NCBI GenBank assembly: GCA_944321335.1
Contig: CALUKX010000001.1
Coordinates: forward strand, 1 to 64,000
Length of the DNA: 64,000 nucleotides
Reading direction: 5' to 3'
Source of the DNA: an uncultured Phocaeicola sp.
GTDB taxonomy: Bacteria; Bacteroidota; Bacteroidia; Bacteroidales; Bacteroidaceae
In this document: positions 53,600 through 61,707 of the stretch, in pieces
Position numbering within the stretch: position 1 is the first letter of the stretch
Layout: the number at the start of each line of letters is the position of its first letter
Notes under the pieces: generated by a model
What the model was told of the DNA's origin: nothing
The model's database searches: none
The model's input: the letters and a program-made list of their open reading frames with translations, nothing else
Translations under genes and position numbers: made by a program

Positions 53600-54508
53600 T
53601 TATTGATATAAAACTCGGGGAGCGAAACTTCCTTTATTATTCTTGGCCGGTGCATCTAACTTTTTGGCTTGTTTCAGTTCCTCCGGATTGTCCGTTACTC
53701 TAAATTCGCTTACCAAGAAAACGGTTGGTTGGGGGCGTTCTTCTATATCAATACTTTTATAATACCTGAACACGCCTGGCCGGATACGGTTCAGCTCCGG
53801 TAACAGTTGGATGTCCAGTTTGTATCCCTCGTTATCGTTGTCTACACCATAACCTTCGCCTGTCCAGTTTTCCAGTCCGGGCAGATAATACCATTTCCCG
53901 TCGGGTCCTTGATAGCCGATGATATAATCCGCTCCGAACCATATCATGGCACCGGCACGGTTGTACAGCATCATGTGGTTGTTGTTTCCGTCGATAGGGA
54001 ATACGGAATATTCGGGCTGCAGAAAGATACCCAAGCTGTCTTGTACGGCAGCATCGGCAAGATTGGATATCTCTATTTCTTCCGGATGTTCAGGACCTCG
54101 GAAGTGGATGGCGGGGGAGTTGAGGATTTTCTCACGGAACTGTTGCCGCCAGTATGGGGTGTTGACACTCAGATCGACTCTTATACCGTTGTTGCCTATA
54201 CCGCTTCCAATTATGTTCAAGACCAGCGGGTCTTTGGGGTTCATCGTTTCCAATGCTTTTCGTCTTTTCCAGATAGAATCTTGGATCGCTTCATATTCTT
54301 TATCGGAATAGGTTTTCTCGATGGAATCAGGAATGGTTTCGGTCACCGTATCTTGTCGGGAGAAGATACCGAAAGGATCGGTATAGGCAATTTCCTGCCG
54401 GGCGGATAAAGAATCATTCTCGTCCGGACGGTCGTTTCTTGCAGCTCCTTTACAGCCTGCAAGAATAACGATGCAGCCTGCAATCAGTAAATGAATCATT
54501 CTTTTCAT
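53600..54508 (-). CDS. Lipoprotein of unknown function with Ig-like C-terminal part
   Basis: A 302-residue protein with a lipobox (LLIAGCIVILAGC, Cys19) and an acidic low-complexity stretch after the cysteine. Residues about 165-260 (LYNRAGAMIWFGADYIIGY, GKWYYLP, then RIRPGVFRYYKS) look like a small bacterial Ig-like fold, with moderate confidence. It probably sits in the outer membrane. No catalytic motif was recognised and no neighbour explains it. Confidence 0.7.
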   Translation of the reverse strand: MKRMIHLLIAGCIVILAGCKGAARNDRPDENDSLSARQEIAYTDPFGIFSRQDTVTETIPDSIEKTYSDKEYEAIQDSIWKRRKALETMNPKDPLVLNIIGSGIGNNGIRVDLSVNTPYWRQQFREKILNSPAIHFRGPEHPEEIEISNLADAAVQDSLGIFLQPEYSVFPIDGNNNHMMLYNRAGAMIWFGADYIIGYQGPDGKWYYLPGLENWTGEGYGVDNDNEGYKLDIQLLPELNRIRPGVFRYYKSIDIEERPQPTVFLVSEFRVTDNPEELKQAKKLDAPAKNNKGSFAPRVLYQ

Positions 54509-54604
54509 GGCTCATAGTAATAAGGCTTCTCCAAATTTACAAAAAAATAGATTGGAAAGGAAATCCGTCCGAATTTATTGCGAAGAAACAAGAAAATAGT
54601 TTTA

Positions 54605-54697
54605 ATAAAAATATCTTTCAAGCTTTCAACTCGTTGTGATATAGTACGTTATGGGTGAAAGCAAGACTTCTTCGCTTTCACCGTTACTTTCATCCGG
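54605..54697. repeat. Dispersed intergenic element of about 93 bp, copy 2
   Basis: Same ordered words and spacing as the copy at 39535-39627. Here the hairpin is better: GGGTGAAAGC (54653-54662) pairs with GCTTTCACC (54674-54682). Confidence 0.65.
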
Positions 54698-54839
54698 ATG
54701 GTATGCGTGATTTTTGCATGTCCCCAATTTTTTCTATACCCTTTTTCCAGATTTACGCAAGAAGGTCATAGATAGGCAGTTCCTCTATTTTCTCTTGTGT
54801 GGATAATTTTGATGTGTTCGGTTTAAAATAGGGCATAAA

Positions 54840-54871
54840 TTTGTTTCCGCCTTCAGAATAATATATATTTG
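54840..54871 (+). promoter_or_regulatory. Promoter of the HU-like gene
   Basis: TTTG at 54840-54843 and TATATTTG at 54864-54871 are 20 bases apart, an excellent match. Transcription should start near 54878, at the first base of the repeat array. Confidence 0.75.
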
Positions 54872-54875
54872 TAAG

Positions 54876-54958
54876 GACGTATTTTATGGTTCTGCATCGG
54901 AAACCGTATAGTTCTCGTACGGAAACCGTACGGTTCTCGAACGGGAACCATAAAATAC
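54876..54958 (+). promoter_or_regulatory. 22-bp repeat array inside a long inverted repeat, leader of the HU-like gene
   Basis: Two near-identical 22-bp units (54898-54919 and 54920-54941, both CGGAAACCGTA-N2-GTTCTCG-N-A) are flanked by partial units on each side. The whole array is enclosed by 14-bp perfect inverted arms, GTATTTTATGGTTC (54879-54892) and GAACCATAAAATAC (54945-54958). A 7-bp inner stem, CGTACGG-AAA-CCGTACG, sits at 54916-54932. It lies at the start of the transcript, so it may be a DNA operator, an RNA structure, or both. Confidence 0.7.
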
Positions 54959-55002
54959 ATGAAGAGAAAAAGAAATTATTAACTTTAAAAAGAAACAATA
55001 CT

Positions 55003-55617
55003 ATGGACGCAAAATATGATTTCCTTTCTGTGCCTTCACAGAATCCGGAAGAAAATGCACCCATCCTTTTCCCTAAAATCGTATCCAATGGAACCGTTTC
55101 TTTCCAGGAACTGGTGAGGCAGATGGCTAAGGCTTCGGGATTCAATGAAGGGACCATCATTGGAGTGCAGGAGGAGATTGAACATTGGTTGCTTTATTAC
55201 CTCAGTCACGGCTATCGGGTGAAATTGGGGAATATCGGTACTTTCGAAGTAACCTTGAAGACCGACCGGCCGATAACCGATGAAAAAGAGATTCATGCCC
55301 AGTCCGTTCATTTCGATAAAGTCAAGATGAAAGTTTCCAGAAATTTCAGCAAACGATGCAACGGTACACTGGTCCGTGCGCCTAAGGCATTCAAGTTTGC
55401 GGAAAGCGAAACAGAATCTACAAGTGAGGAACGTTTCCGGTTGCTGGAAAGTTATCTGGAAAAACATCCGTACATTACTCGGGCGGAATACGGAGAGCTG
55501 ACCGGATTGTTGAAAACCAAAGCGTGGAAAGAACTGACCCGATGGACGAAGGAAGGGAAGTTGGATGTGCAAGGCAAGGCGCCCCACAGGGTGTATGTCC
55601 GTCTCCGTAAAGAATAA
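55003..55617 (+). CDS. HU-like DNA-binding protein with C-terminal helix-turn-helix-like extension
   Basis: From the ATG at 55003 the protein has 204 residues. The frame runs up to 54886, but that part is the repeat array and leader. Residues about 18-125 fit the Bacteroidetes viral-histone-like/HU family: a helical pair (VSFQELVRQMAKASGFNEGTI) then beta-strands (YRVKLGNIGTFEVTLKT). Residues about 138-204 (RFRLLESYLEKHPYITRAEYGELTGL to HRVYVRLRKE) look like a small winged helix. It probably binds DNA, perhaps its own leader repeats; this is inference. Confidence 0.8.
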   Translation: MDAKYDFLSVPSQNPEENAPILFPKIVSNGTVSFQELVRQMAKASGFNEGTIIGVQEEIEHWLLYYLSHGYRVKLGNIGTFEVTLKTDRPITDEKEIHAQSVHFDKVKMKVSRNFSKRCNGTLVRAPKAFKFAESETESTSEERFRLLESYLEKHPYITRAEYGELTGLLKTKAWKELTRWTKEGKLDVQGKAPHRVYVRLRKE

Positions 55618-55708
55618 CCCGATATCGGGAGTGAAAGAATTTCCGGATGGGGTTCTGGTAAAAGAAACCTAATCCCGAAATCTTGGGTATGACACCTTAT
55701 TAATATAT

Positions 55709-55770
55709 AAAGGAAAGCTGTTCGTCCTACCGGTTCGTACCGGATTGTTTCGGACGGGCAGCTTTCCTTT
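55709..55770. terminator. Bidirectional terminator between HU-like and GH43 genes
   Basis: AAAGGAAAGCTG and CAGCTTTCCTTT form a 12-bp stem, with an inner CGTCC/GGACG stem. The A- and T-rich ends suit termination from both sides of the convergent genes. Confidence 0.75.
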
Positions 55771-55796
55771 ATCCGTTCTCTATTGTCGGTTCAGTA

Positions 55797-57428
55797 TTAA
55801 GGCAGATCCACAAAGCTCAGCTGGTGCAGCTTGCACAACGATTTGCCTGCAGTCGGCGAGGAAAAACGCAGGAACAAGGCATGTTTTCCCTGCAGCCCCT
55901 GTATCTTGGAGAGCGGGATTACCTTATCTGTCGCAGCCGATGGCTCATCTGCAGCCAACTTCAAGCTTCCTACCTTTACACCTCCCTTGGCTTCCCACGG
56001 GCTGTCTATCATCACTTCGATCGTGCCGTCTATTCCTTCCGGAACCAGCTGCAGCTTTAATCCGACAGCCTTATCCGGATGCAACCGATCGAAATTATAA
56101 TATTTGTAGCCTACGACAGAGCCGTCGGTATTATTGATAACGGGATTCATGTTGACAGACAGGTCGTAGGGATTCTCATAAGTCCTTCCATCTAGATAGG
56201 TAGCCTGGACGTACGATCCCGGGAAGGTATAGTTCGGCCATCCGTGGCGCGACGGTTCAGGACTTGTATAGTAGCAAGTGATACCTGCCGGATATACCTT
56301 GTACGGATTCAGTCCATCCGTTTCGAAACCTTCCGATGTATATTCCGCTTCCGAAATCTCTACCTTGCCTCCTTTGCCCGGTGTCACTTTCACCTCTATC
56401 GGAGCTACCATTGCCTGACGCGAAAATTCGTTCGTACCGGATTGGCGATGGTAGAATACATACCACTGTCCGTTGATCTCGACGATACTGCCGTGCGTGT
56501 TGCCGCTCGGATTGGCTGTCCAAATCGTTTTTCCTGTCGGATCGGTATCCCGGCCGCGGCCGTCGATTATAGTACCTCCATACGTGAACGGGCCTAACGG
56601 CGAATCGCTGTATGCATAAGCCAGCGTGTAGTTGGTGCCCGGCAATCCGAATTCACCGTCCTTTGTCCAACGGCTGTAGATAAAGACATATTTATCCTGA
56701 ATCTTCCGCATGGACGAAGCCTCGAAGAAACGGGAATCGCCCGGCTGGTTCATGTTCGGCACCAGATCTTTGATTGCTTCCGTTCCGGGTTTTACTGTAG
56801 CCATCGTCTGCGGATCAAGCTCCGCTCCCCAGGATTCCTGGTAACCCCAATAACCGTACACCCTTCCGTCATCGTCGATAAAGGCAGCCGGATCGAAACC
56901 GAACACACCGACAGTCTTTGTCGGTTGGTCGGCATCCCAGTTACAGGCCTTGAACGGGCCGTCGGGGCGGTCGGCTTTTGCAATCATGGTCTTCCGTCCT
57001 TCGCTCTGGTTGTTCGGATAGAGGTAATAGGTCTTCTTTCCGTCTTTGCCTGTCACTTCCATTATATCCGGTGCAAACAATACATCACCGATTCCATCCG
57101 GATTCAGCAACTGTCCGTTCGCATCCGTCTTCGATTCGAAAATGATACCCTCGTAACGCCAGTTGTTCAGGTCGTCAACGGGAGCCGACCAAAGCACCTG
57201 TTCCCGTCCGCAATAATCTTTCCGCAAGGAATCGTGCGAACCGTACACATAAACCCGATATTTCCCCGGATGATCCGGATCTTCGAAAACGTAAGGTTCG
57301 CCGTCGGGAATATGTTCCCACAAAGGTAAAAAGGGGTTGGCAGCCGTCAGCGCGTTGAAAGAAAGGAGCGATAATGCGCCTGCACCTATCCATACGGCCA
57401 TGCGCCGGAAAAAAGAATTCTTTTTCAT
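55797..57428 (-). CDS. GH43 glycosidase (arabinofuranosidase/xylosidase type)
   Basis: From the ATG at 57428 (MKKNSFFRR; a second ATG lies three codons earlier) the protein has 543 residues. After a signal peptide (AVWIGAGALSLLSFNALTAA) a five-bladed GH43 propeller covers about 30-345. Candidate catalytic residues are Asp42 (IPDGEPYVF), Asp179 (FDPAAFIDDDG) and Glu236 (FFEASSM). The C-terminal 200 residues form beta-sandwich domains that may bind carbohydrate. The substrate is probably an arabinose- or xylose-containing plant glycan. It is alone, convergent with the HU-like gene and divergent from kdp. Confidence 0.87.
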   Translation of the reverse strand: MKKNSFFRRMAVWIGAGALSLLSFNALTAANPFLPLWEHIPDGEPYVFEDPDHPGKYRVYVYGSHDSLRKDYCGREQVLWSAPVDDLNNWRYEGIIFESKTDANGQLLNPDGIGDVLFAPDIMEVTGKDGKKTYYLYPNNQSEGRKTMIAKADRPDGPFKACNWDADQPTKTVGVFGFDPAAFIDDDGRVYGYWGYQESWGAELDPQTMATVKPGTEAIKDLVPNMNQPGDSRFFEASSMRKIQDKYVFIYSRWTKDGEFGLPGTNYTLAYAYSDSPLGPFTYGGTIIDGRGRDTDPTGKTIWTANPSGNTHGSIVEINGQWYVFYHRQSGTNEFSRQAMVAPIEVKVTPGKGGKVEISEAEYTSEGFETDGLNPYKVYPAGITCYYTSPEPSRHGWPNYTFPGSYVQATYLDGRTYENPYDLSVNMNPVINNTDGSVVGYKYYNFDRLHPDKAVGLKLQLVPEGIDGTIEVMIDSPWEAKGGVKVGSLKLAADEPSAATDKVIPLSKIQGLQGKHALFLRFSSPTAGKSLCKLHQLSFVDLP

Positions 57429-57472
57429 ATGTCTCAAGTATAATCAGGTTTAACGCTATAAAGGTAATGCTT

Positions 57473-57510
57473 TTTTCAAAATGGAACGCATACCTTTTCA
57501 AAATGAAAAG
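57473..57510. promoter_or_regulatory. Two dyads at 22-bp spacing upstream of kdp
   Basis: TTTTCAAAATGRAA occurs at 57473-57486 and 57495-57508, exactly 22 bases apart. The second copy is part of a 21-bp perfect palindrome with a three-base centre (57492-57512). They lie about 75-112 bases before the sigma-54-like kdp promoter, a usual distance for an NtrC-type activator. Confidence 0.55.
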
Positions 57511-57521
57511 GTTTTTCGTCC

Positions 57522-57539
57522 GGCTTTCATTGTGCCAAA
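57522..57539 (-). promoter_or_regulatory. Possible sigma-54 promoter toward the GH43 gene
   Basis: On the minus strand TTTGGCACAATGAAAGCC has GG and GC exactly ten bases apart and a perfect -24 TGGCAC. The -12 part lacks the TT before GC. The GH43 start codon would be about 80 bases downstream of the start site. Confidence 0.35.
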
Positions 57540-57584
57540 CTTATAATCGCTTATTTTTCAACGCTCTACAGATTTTGGTATCAC

Positions 57585-57602
57585 TTTGGCACACTATTGG
57601 CA
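57585..57602 (+). promoter_or_regulatory. Sigma-54 promoter of the kdp operon
   Basis: TTTGGCAC and TTGGCA contain GG (57588-57589) and GC (57600-57601) with ten bases between them, as sigma-54 requires. The start site would be near 57613, about 40 bases before the first small ORF. Confidence 0.6.
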
Positions 57603-57651
57603 TTAGGGAATGCAGTTAACAATAGTATGTATTATTAAAAAGTAAAAAATT

Positions 57652-57750
57652 ATGGATTTATTTTCAATTGGTTTTCTCGTTTGTATAGTGAGCGGAATCC
57701 TTTGCTTCGGGCTCTTTTACAAATGCATCGACTGGTTTGAAAACATTTAA
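57652..57750 (+). CDS. 32-residue membrane micropeptide ahead of kdpF
   Basis: The ORF starts MDLFSIGFLVCIVSGILCFG and continues LFYKCIDWFENI, a single hydrophobic helix followed by an amphipathic tail with charged ends. It lies 17 bases before kdpF and in the same orientation, at the head of the kdp transcript. Its size and place suggest a second small subunit or modulator of the Kdp pump. I know no named family; function is inference. Confidence 0.6.
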   Translation: MDLFSIGFLVCIVSGILCFGLFYKCIDWFENI

Positions 57751-57767
57751 AGTAAGGAGGAGACAAA

Positions 57768-57848
57768 ATGTACACACTCTTATTTGTGATTAGTTTGATT
57801 ATGTTCGGTTATCTGATGTACGTGCTCATCAAACCCGAAAAGTTCTGA
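57768..57848 (+). CDS. kdpF: KdpF small subunit of the potassium pump
   Basis: A 26-residue peptide, MYTLLFVISLIMFGYLMYVL then IKPEKF, with the single helix and the YLxYVLIKPEKF ending typical of KdpF. A purine-rich AAGGAGGAG stretch lies 7 bases before the ATG. KdpF stabilises the KdpABC complex in the inner membrane. It lies 30 bases before kdpA. Confidence 0.85.
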   Translation: MYTLLFVISLIMFGYLMYVLIKPEKF

Positions 57849-57878
57849 TTAAAGAGGTATCTAATTTAAGTAGAAAGT

Positions 57879-59585
57879 ATGAATACGGAAGTTTTAGGCG
57901 TAATTGCCCAGGTAGTGCTCATGGTAGTATTGAGCTATCCGTTGGGAAAGTATATCGCTAAAGTATATAAAGGTACAAAGGTATGGTCGGATTTCATGCG
58001 ACCAGTAGAAAGATTGATCTATAAGGTTTCAGGCATCAACCCCGATGAGGAAATGAACTGGAAACAGTTTTTACGCGCTTTGTTGGTCGTAAACCTGTTC
58101 TGGTTCATTTGGGGTATGGTTCTGTTGGTTTGTCAGGGTGTTCTTCCGCTGAACCCGGACGGCAACATCGGTCAGACTTGCCACCAGGCATTCAACACTT
58201 GTATTTCATTTATGGTCAACTGTAACTTGCAGCACTATAGTGGTGAAAGTGGTCTGACATACTTCACTCAGCTGTTCGTTATCATGTTGTTCCAGTTCAT
58301 CACCGCTGCAACAGGTATGGCTGCCATGGCAGGTATCATGAAAGCGTTGAGTGAAAAGACAACAAAAACTATCGGTAACTTCTGGAGATACCTGGTACTG
58401 AGCTGTACACGCATCCTGTTGCCGCTTTCTTTGATCGTTGGTTTCATCCTGATTACTCAGGGTACTCCGATGGGATTCGACGGAAAGATGGAACTGACTA
58501 CTATGGAAGGTGCTACACAGATGGTATCTCAGGGTCCTGCCGCAGCTATCGTACCTATCAAGCAGTTGGGTACTAACGGTGGTGGTTACTTCGGTATCAA
58601 CTCATCTCACCCGTTGGAAAACCCTACTTACCTTTCTAATATAGCAGAATGTGTTTCCATCCTGTTGATTCCGATGGCAATGGCCTTTGCATTCGGTTTC
58701 TATATCAAGAGAAAGAAATTGGGCTATAGCATCTTCGGTGTTATGTTGTTCGCTTATCTGGTGGGTGTATGTATCAACGTTTCTCAGGAAATGGGTGGTA
58801 ACCCGCGTATCGATGCGATGGGCATTGCACAGGAAAACGGTGCGATGGAAGGTAAGGAAATCCGACTCGGTTCCGCAGCAACCGCTTTGTGGAGTGTTAC
58901 AACAACTGTCACTTCAAACGGTTCTGTAAACGGTATGCATGATTCAACAATGCCGCTTTCAGGTATGATCGAAATGTTGAACATGCAGATCAACACTTGG
59001 TTCGGTGGTGTCGGTGTAGGATGGATGAACTACTTCACATTCCTTATTATGGCAGTATTCATCAGCGGATTGATGGTAGGACGTACTCCTGAATTCTTGT
59101 GCCATAAGGTCGAAGCTCGTGAAATGAAGATTGCTTCTATCGTTGCCTTGCTTCATCCGTTCATCATTCTGGTAGGTACAGCACTTGCAGCTTATCTCTA
59201 TGTTCATGCTCCTGAATTTGTCGCTTCGGAAGGCGGTTGGTTGAACAACAGCGGTTTCCACGGCTTGGGCGAAATGCTTTATGAATATACTTCAGCGGCA
59301 GCCAACAACGGTTCAGGTTTCGAAGGCTTGGGTGATAATACCTGGTTCTGGAACTATTCTACCGGTCTTGTACTGATCTTCGGACGTTTCATTCCTATCG
59401 TAGGTCAGGTTGCCATTGCCGGTTTGCTTGCTCAGAAGAAATACATTCCGGAAAGTGCCGGTACATTGAAGACAGATACAGTTACTTTCGGTGTCATGAC
59501 ATTCGCAGTAATCTTTATCGTAGCCGCTCTGTCATTCTTCCCGGTACAGGCATTGAGTACTTTGGCTGAACACTTTAGTTTGTAA
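57879..59585 (+). CDS. kdpA: Potassium-binding subunit KdpA
   Basis: The channel-like subunit that binds K+ with high affinity. The 568 residues have ten or so membrane helices and the four selectivity-filter segments; one reads GTNGGGYFGINSSHPLENP, another AANNGSGFEGLGDNT, and the first is near CHQAFNTCISFMVNCN. The length matches the family. Confidence 0.97.
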   Translation: MNTEVLGVIAQVVLMVVLSYPLGKYIAKVYKGTKVWSDFMRPVERLIYKVSGINPDEEMNWKQFLRALLVVNLFWFIWGMVLLVCQGVLPLNPDGNIGQTCHQAFNTCISFMVNCNLQHYSGESGLTYFTQLFVIMLFQFITAATGMAAMAGIMKALSEKTTKTIGNFWRYLVLSCTRILLPLSLIVGFILITQGTPMGFDGKMELTTMEGATQMVSQGPAAAIVPIKQLGTNGGGYFGINSSHPLENPTYLSNIAECVSILLIPMAMAFAFGFYIKRKKLGYSIFGVMLFAYLVGVCINVSQEMGGNPRIDAMGIAQENGAMEGKEIRLGSAATALWSVTTTVTSNGSVNGMHDSTMPLSGMIEMLNMQINTWFGGVGVGWMNYFTFLIMAVFISGLMVGRTPEFLCHKVEAREMKIASIVALLHPFIILVGTALAAYLYVHAPEFVASEGGWLNNSGFHGLGEMLYEYTSAAANNGSGFEGLGDNTWFWNYSTGLVLIFGRFIPIVGQVAIAGLLAQKKYIPESAGTLKTDTVTFGVMTFAVIFIVAALSFFPVQALSTLAEHFSL

Positions 59586-59656
59586 TTGATAAAAAGTAAA
59601 GAAGAGTTAAGCGTATCACGGATGTGATATAAAAAAAACAACTAAGAATTTTAATT

Positions 59657-61690
59657 ATGAAGACTTCAAATAATGCTTCTTTGTTTCAGAAAGAGCTGGT
59701 GATGGAAAGCTTGAAACAGTCGTTCGTCAAGCTGAATCCGAAGGTCATGATCAAGAATCCTATCATGTTTACCGTGGAGGTTTGTACCTTGATTATGCTG
59801 ATTGTGACCGTGTATTCTACGATGAACAGCTCACAAGGTTCTTTCATCTATAACTTATTGGTATTTATCATTCTGTTCCTTACCCTTATTTTCGCCAATT
59901 TCGCTGAAGCGATTGCCGAAGCTCGCGGTAAGGCTCAGGCCGACAGCTTGAGAAAGACTCGTGAAGAGACTCCTGCCAAACTGATCGTTGACGGTCAGGT
60001 GAAGGTTGTGAGCAGCTCACAATTGAAGAAAGGGGATATGTTCGAATGTGAAGCCGGTGACGTTATCCCTGCCGACGGTGAAATCATCGAAGGTCTGGCT
60101 TCAATCGACGAAAGTGCAATCACAGGTGAATCTGCTCCGGTTATCCGTGAAGCAGGTGGTGACAAGAGCTCTGTTACCGGTGGTACCAAGGTTTTGTCCG
60201 ACCACATCAAGGTAGTGGTTACTACTCAGCCGGGTGAAAGCTTCCTCGACAAGATGATTGCGTTGGTAGAAGGTGCCAGCCGTCAGAAGACTCCGAACGA
60301 AATCGCGCTGACTATCCTGTTGGCTGTGTTCACACTGGTCTTCCTGATTGTCTGCATCACTTTGAAACCGTTCGCTGACTATACAAATACAGTCATTTCA
60401 ATCGCAGCGTTCCTTTCATTGTTCGTTTGCTTGATCCCGACTACCATCGGTGGTTTGCTTTCAGCAATCGGTATCGCCGGAATGGACCGTGCTTTGCGTG
60501 CGAATGTAATCACTAAGTCTGGTAAGGCTGTTGAAACAGCTGGTGACGTTGATACTTTGTTGCTCGATAAGACCGGTACAATCACTATCGGTAACCGTAA
60601 GGCTACTGAGTTCTATCCGGTTGAAGGTCTCGACCAGCATGCATTTATCGAAGCTTGCTTGATGTCATCTGTATCTGATGATACTCCGGAAGGTAAGTCA
60701 ATCATCGAACTGGGTCGTGAACGTGGTGTACGTATGCGCTCATTGAACACTGAAGGTGCACACATGATCAAGTTTACTGCCGAAACAAAATGTTCAGGTA
60801 TCAACTTGAAGGACGGTACTGAAATCCGTAAAGGTGCGTTCGACGCTATCCGCCGCATCGCTCTCGAAGCAGGCAACCAGTTCCCGAAAGAAATCGAAGA
60901 TGTAATCCAGCTGATTACAAGCAACGGTGGTACTCCGCTCGTAGTAAGTATCAACAAGAAGATTGCCGGTGTAATCGAATTGCAGGATATCATCAAACCG
61001 GGTATCGAAGAACGTTTCGAACGTCTGCGTAAGATGGGTGTGAAGACTGTAATGGTAACAGGTGATAACCCGTTGACCGCTAAATATATCGCTCAGAAGG
61101 CTGGTGTAGACGACTTCATCGCTGAAGCTAAGCCGGAAGACAAGATGAACTATATCAAGAAAGAACAGGCTGCAGGTAAGCTGGTTGCCATGATGGGTGA
61201 CGGTACCAACGATGCTCCGGCATTGGCTCAGGCAAACGTAGGTGTTGCAATGAACAGCGGTACTCAGGCTGCCAAGGAAGCAGGTAACATGGTTGACCTC
61301 GACAACGACCCGACCAAACTGATCGAAATCGTTGAAATCGGTAAGCAGTTGTTGATGACTCGTGGTACACTGACTACCTTCTCAATCGCCAACGACGTTG
61401 CGAAATACTTCGCAATCATCCCAGCCTTGTTTATGTTGACAGTTCCTCAGTTGGCTCCGCTGAACATCATGCATCTGCATAGCCCTGAGAGCGCTATCCT
61501 TTCTGCAATCATCTTCAACGCCATCATCATCCCTATCTTGATTCCGTTGGCATTGAAAGGTGTTGCCTACAAGCCGATAGGTGCAAGCGCATTGCTCCGC
61601 CGCAACCTGTTGATCTATGGTGTAGGTGGTTTGATCGCTCCGTTCGTAGGTATCAAAATTATTGACTTGATTGTAGGATTGTTCTTCTAA
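59657..61690 (+). CDS. kdpB: Potassium-transporting P-type ATPase KdpB
   Basis: The 677-residue ATP-splitting subunit. Visible are the actuator motif TGES (156-159), the phosphorylated Asp304 in DKTGT, the nucleotide-domain motif KGAFDAIRR, and the hinge MVTGDNPLTA and MMGDGTNDAPAL. Seven membrane helices are expected. Codon use is biased, as for a well-expressed gene. It follows kdpA by 71 bases. Confidence 0.97.
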   Translation: MKTSNNASLFQKELVMESLKQSFVKLNPKVMIKNPIMFTVEVCTLIMLIVTVYSTMNSSQGSFIYNLLVFIILFLTLIFANFAEAIAEARGKAQADSLRKTREETPAKLIVDGQVKVVSSSQLKKGDMFECEAGDVIPADGEIIEGLASIDESAITGESAPVIREAGGDKSSVTGGTKVLSDHIKVVVTTQPGESFLDKMIALVEGASRQKTPNEIALTILLAVFTLVFLIVCITLKPFADYTNTVISIAAFLSLFVCLIPTTIGGLLSAIGIAGMDRALRANVITKSGKAVETAGDVDTLLLDKTGTITIGNRKATEFYPVEGLDQHAFIEACLMSSVSDDTPEGKSIIELGRERGVRMRSLNTEGAHMIKFTAETKCSGINLKDGTEIRKGAFDAIRRIALEAGNQFPKEIEDVIQLITSNGGTPLVVSINKKIAGVIELQDIIKPGIEERFERLRKMGVKTVMVTGDNPLTAKYIAQKAGVDDFIAEAKPEDKMNYIKKEQAAGKLVAMMGDGTNDAPALAQANVGVAMNSGTQAAKEAGNMVDLDNDPTKLIEIVEIGKQLLMTRGTLTTFSIANDVAKYFAIIPALFMLTVPQLAPLNIMHLHSPESAILSAIIFNAIIIPILIPLALKGVAYKPIGASALLRRNLLIYGVGGLIAPFVGIKIIDLIVGLFF

Positions 61691-61707
61691 TTTAAAAACA
61701 GACAAAG

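Larger units (their letters stand above)
54509..55002. other. 494-base intergenic region before the HU-like gene
   Basis: It contains the second copy of the dispersed element (54605-54697), a plus-strand promoter (54840-54871) and the structured repeat array (54876-54958). A 27-residue open frame on the minus strand (54836-54753) has no recognisable relative and is not called. Confidence 0.6.

Noticed and set aside
54753..54836. 27-residue frame on the minus strand (MPYFKPNTSKL...)
   Set aside because: Too short, no recognised relative and no promoter; noted only because it lies near a repeat element.
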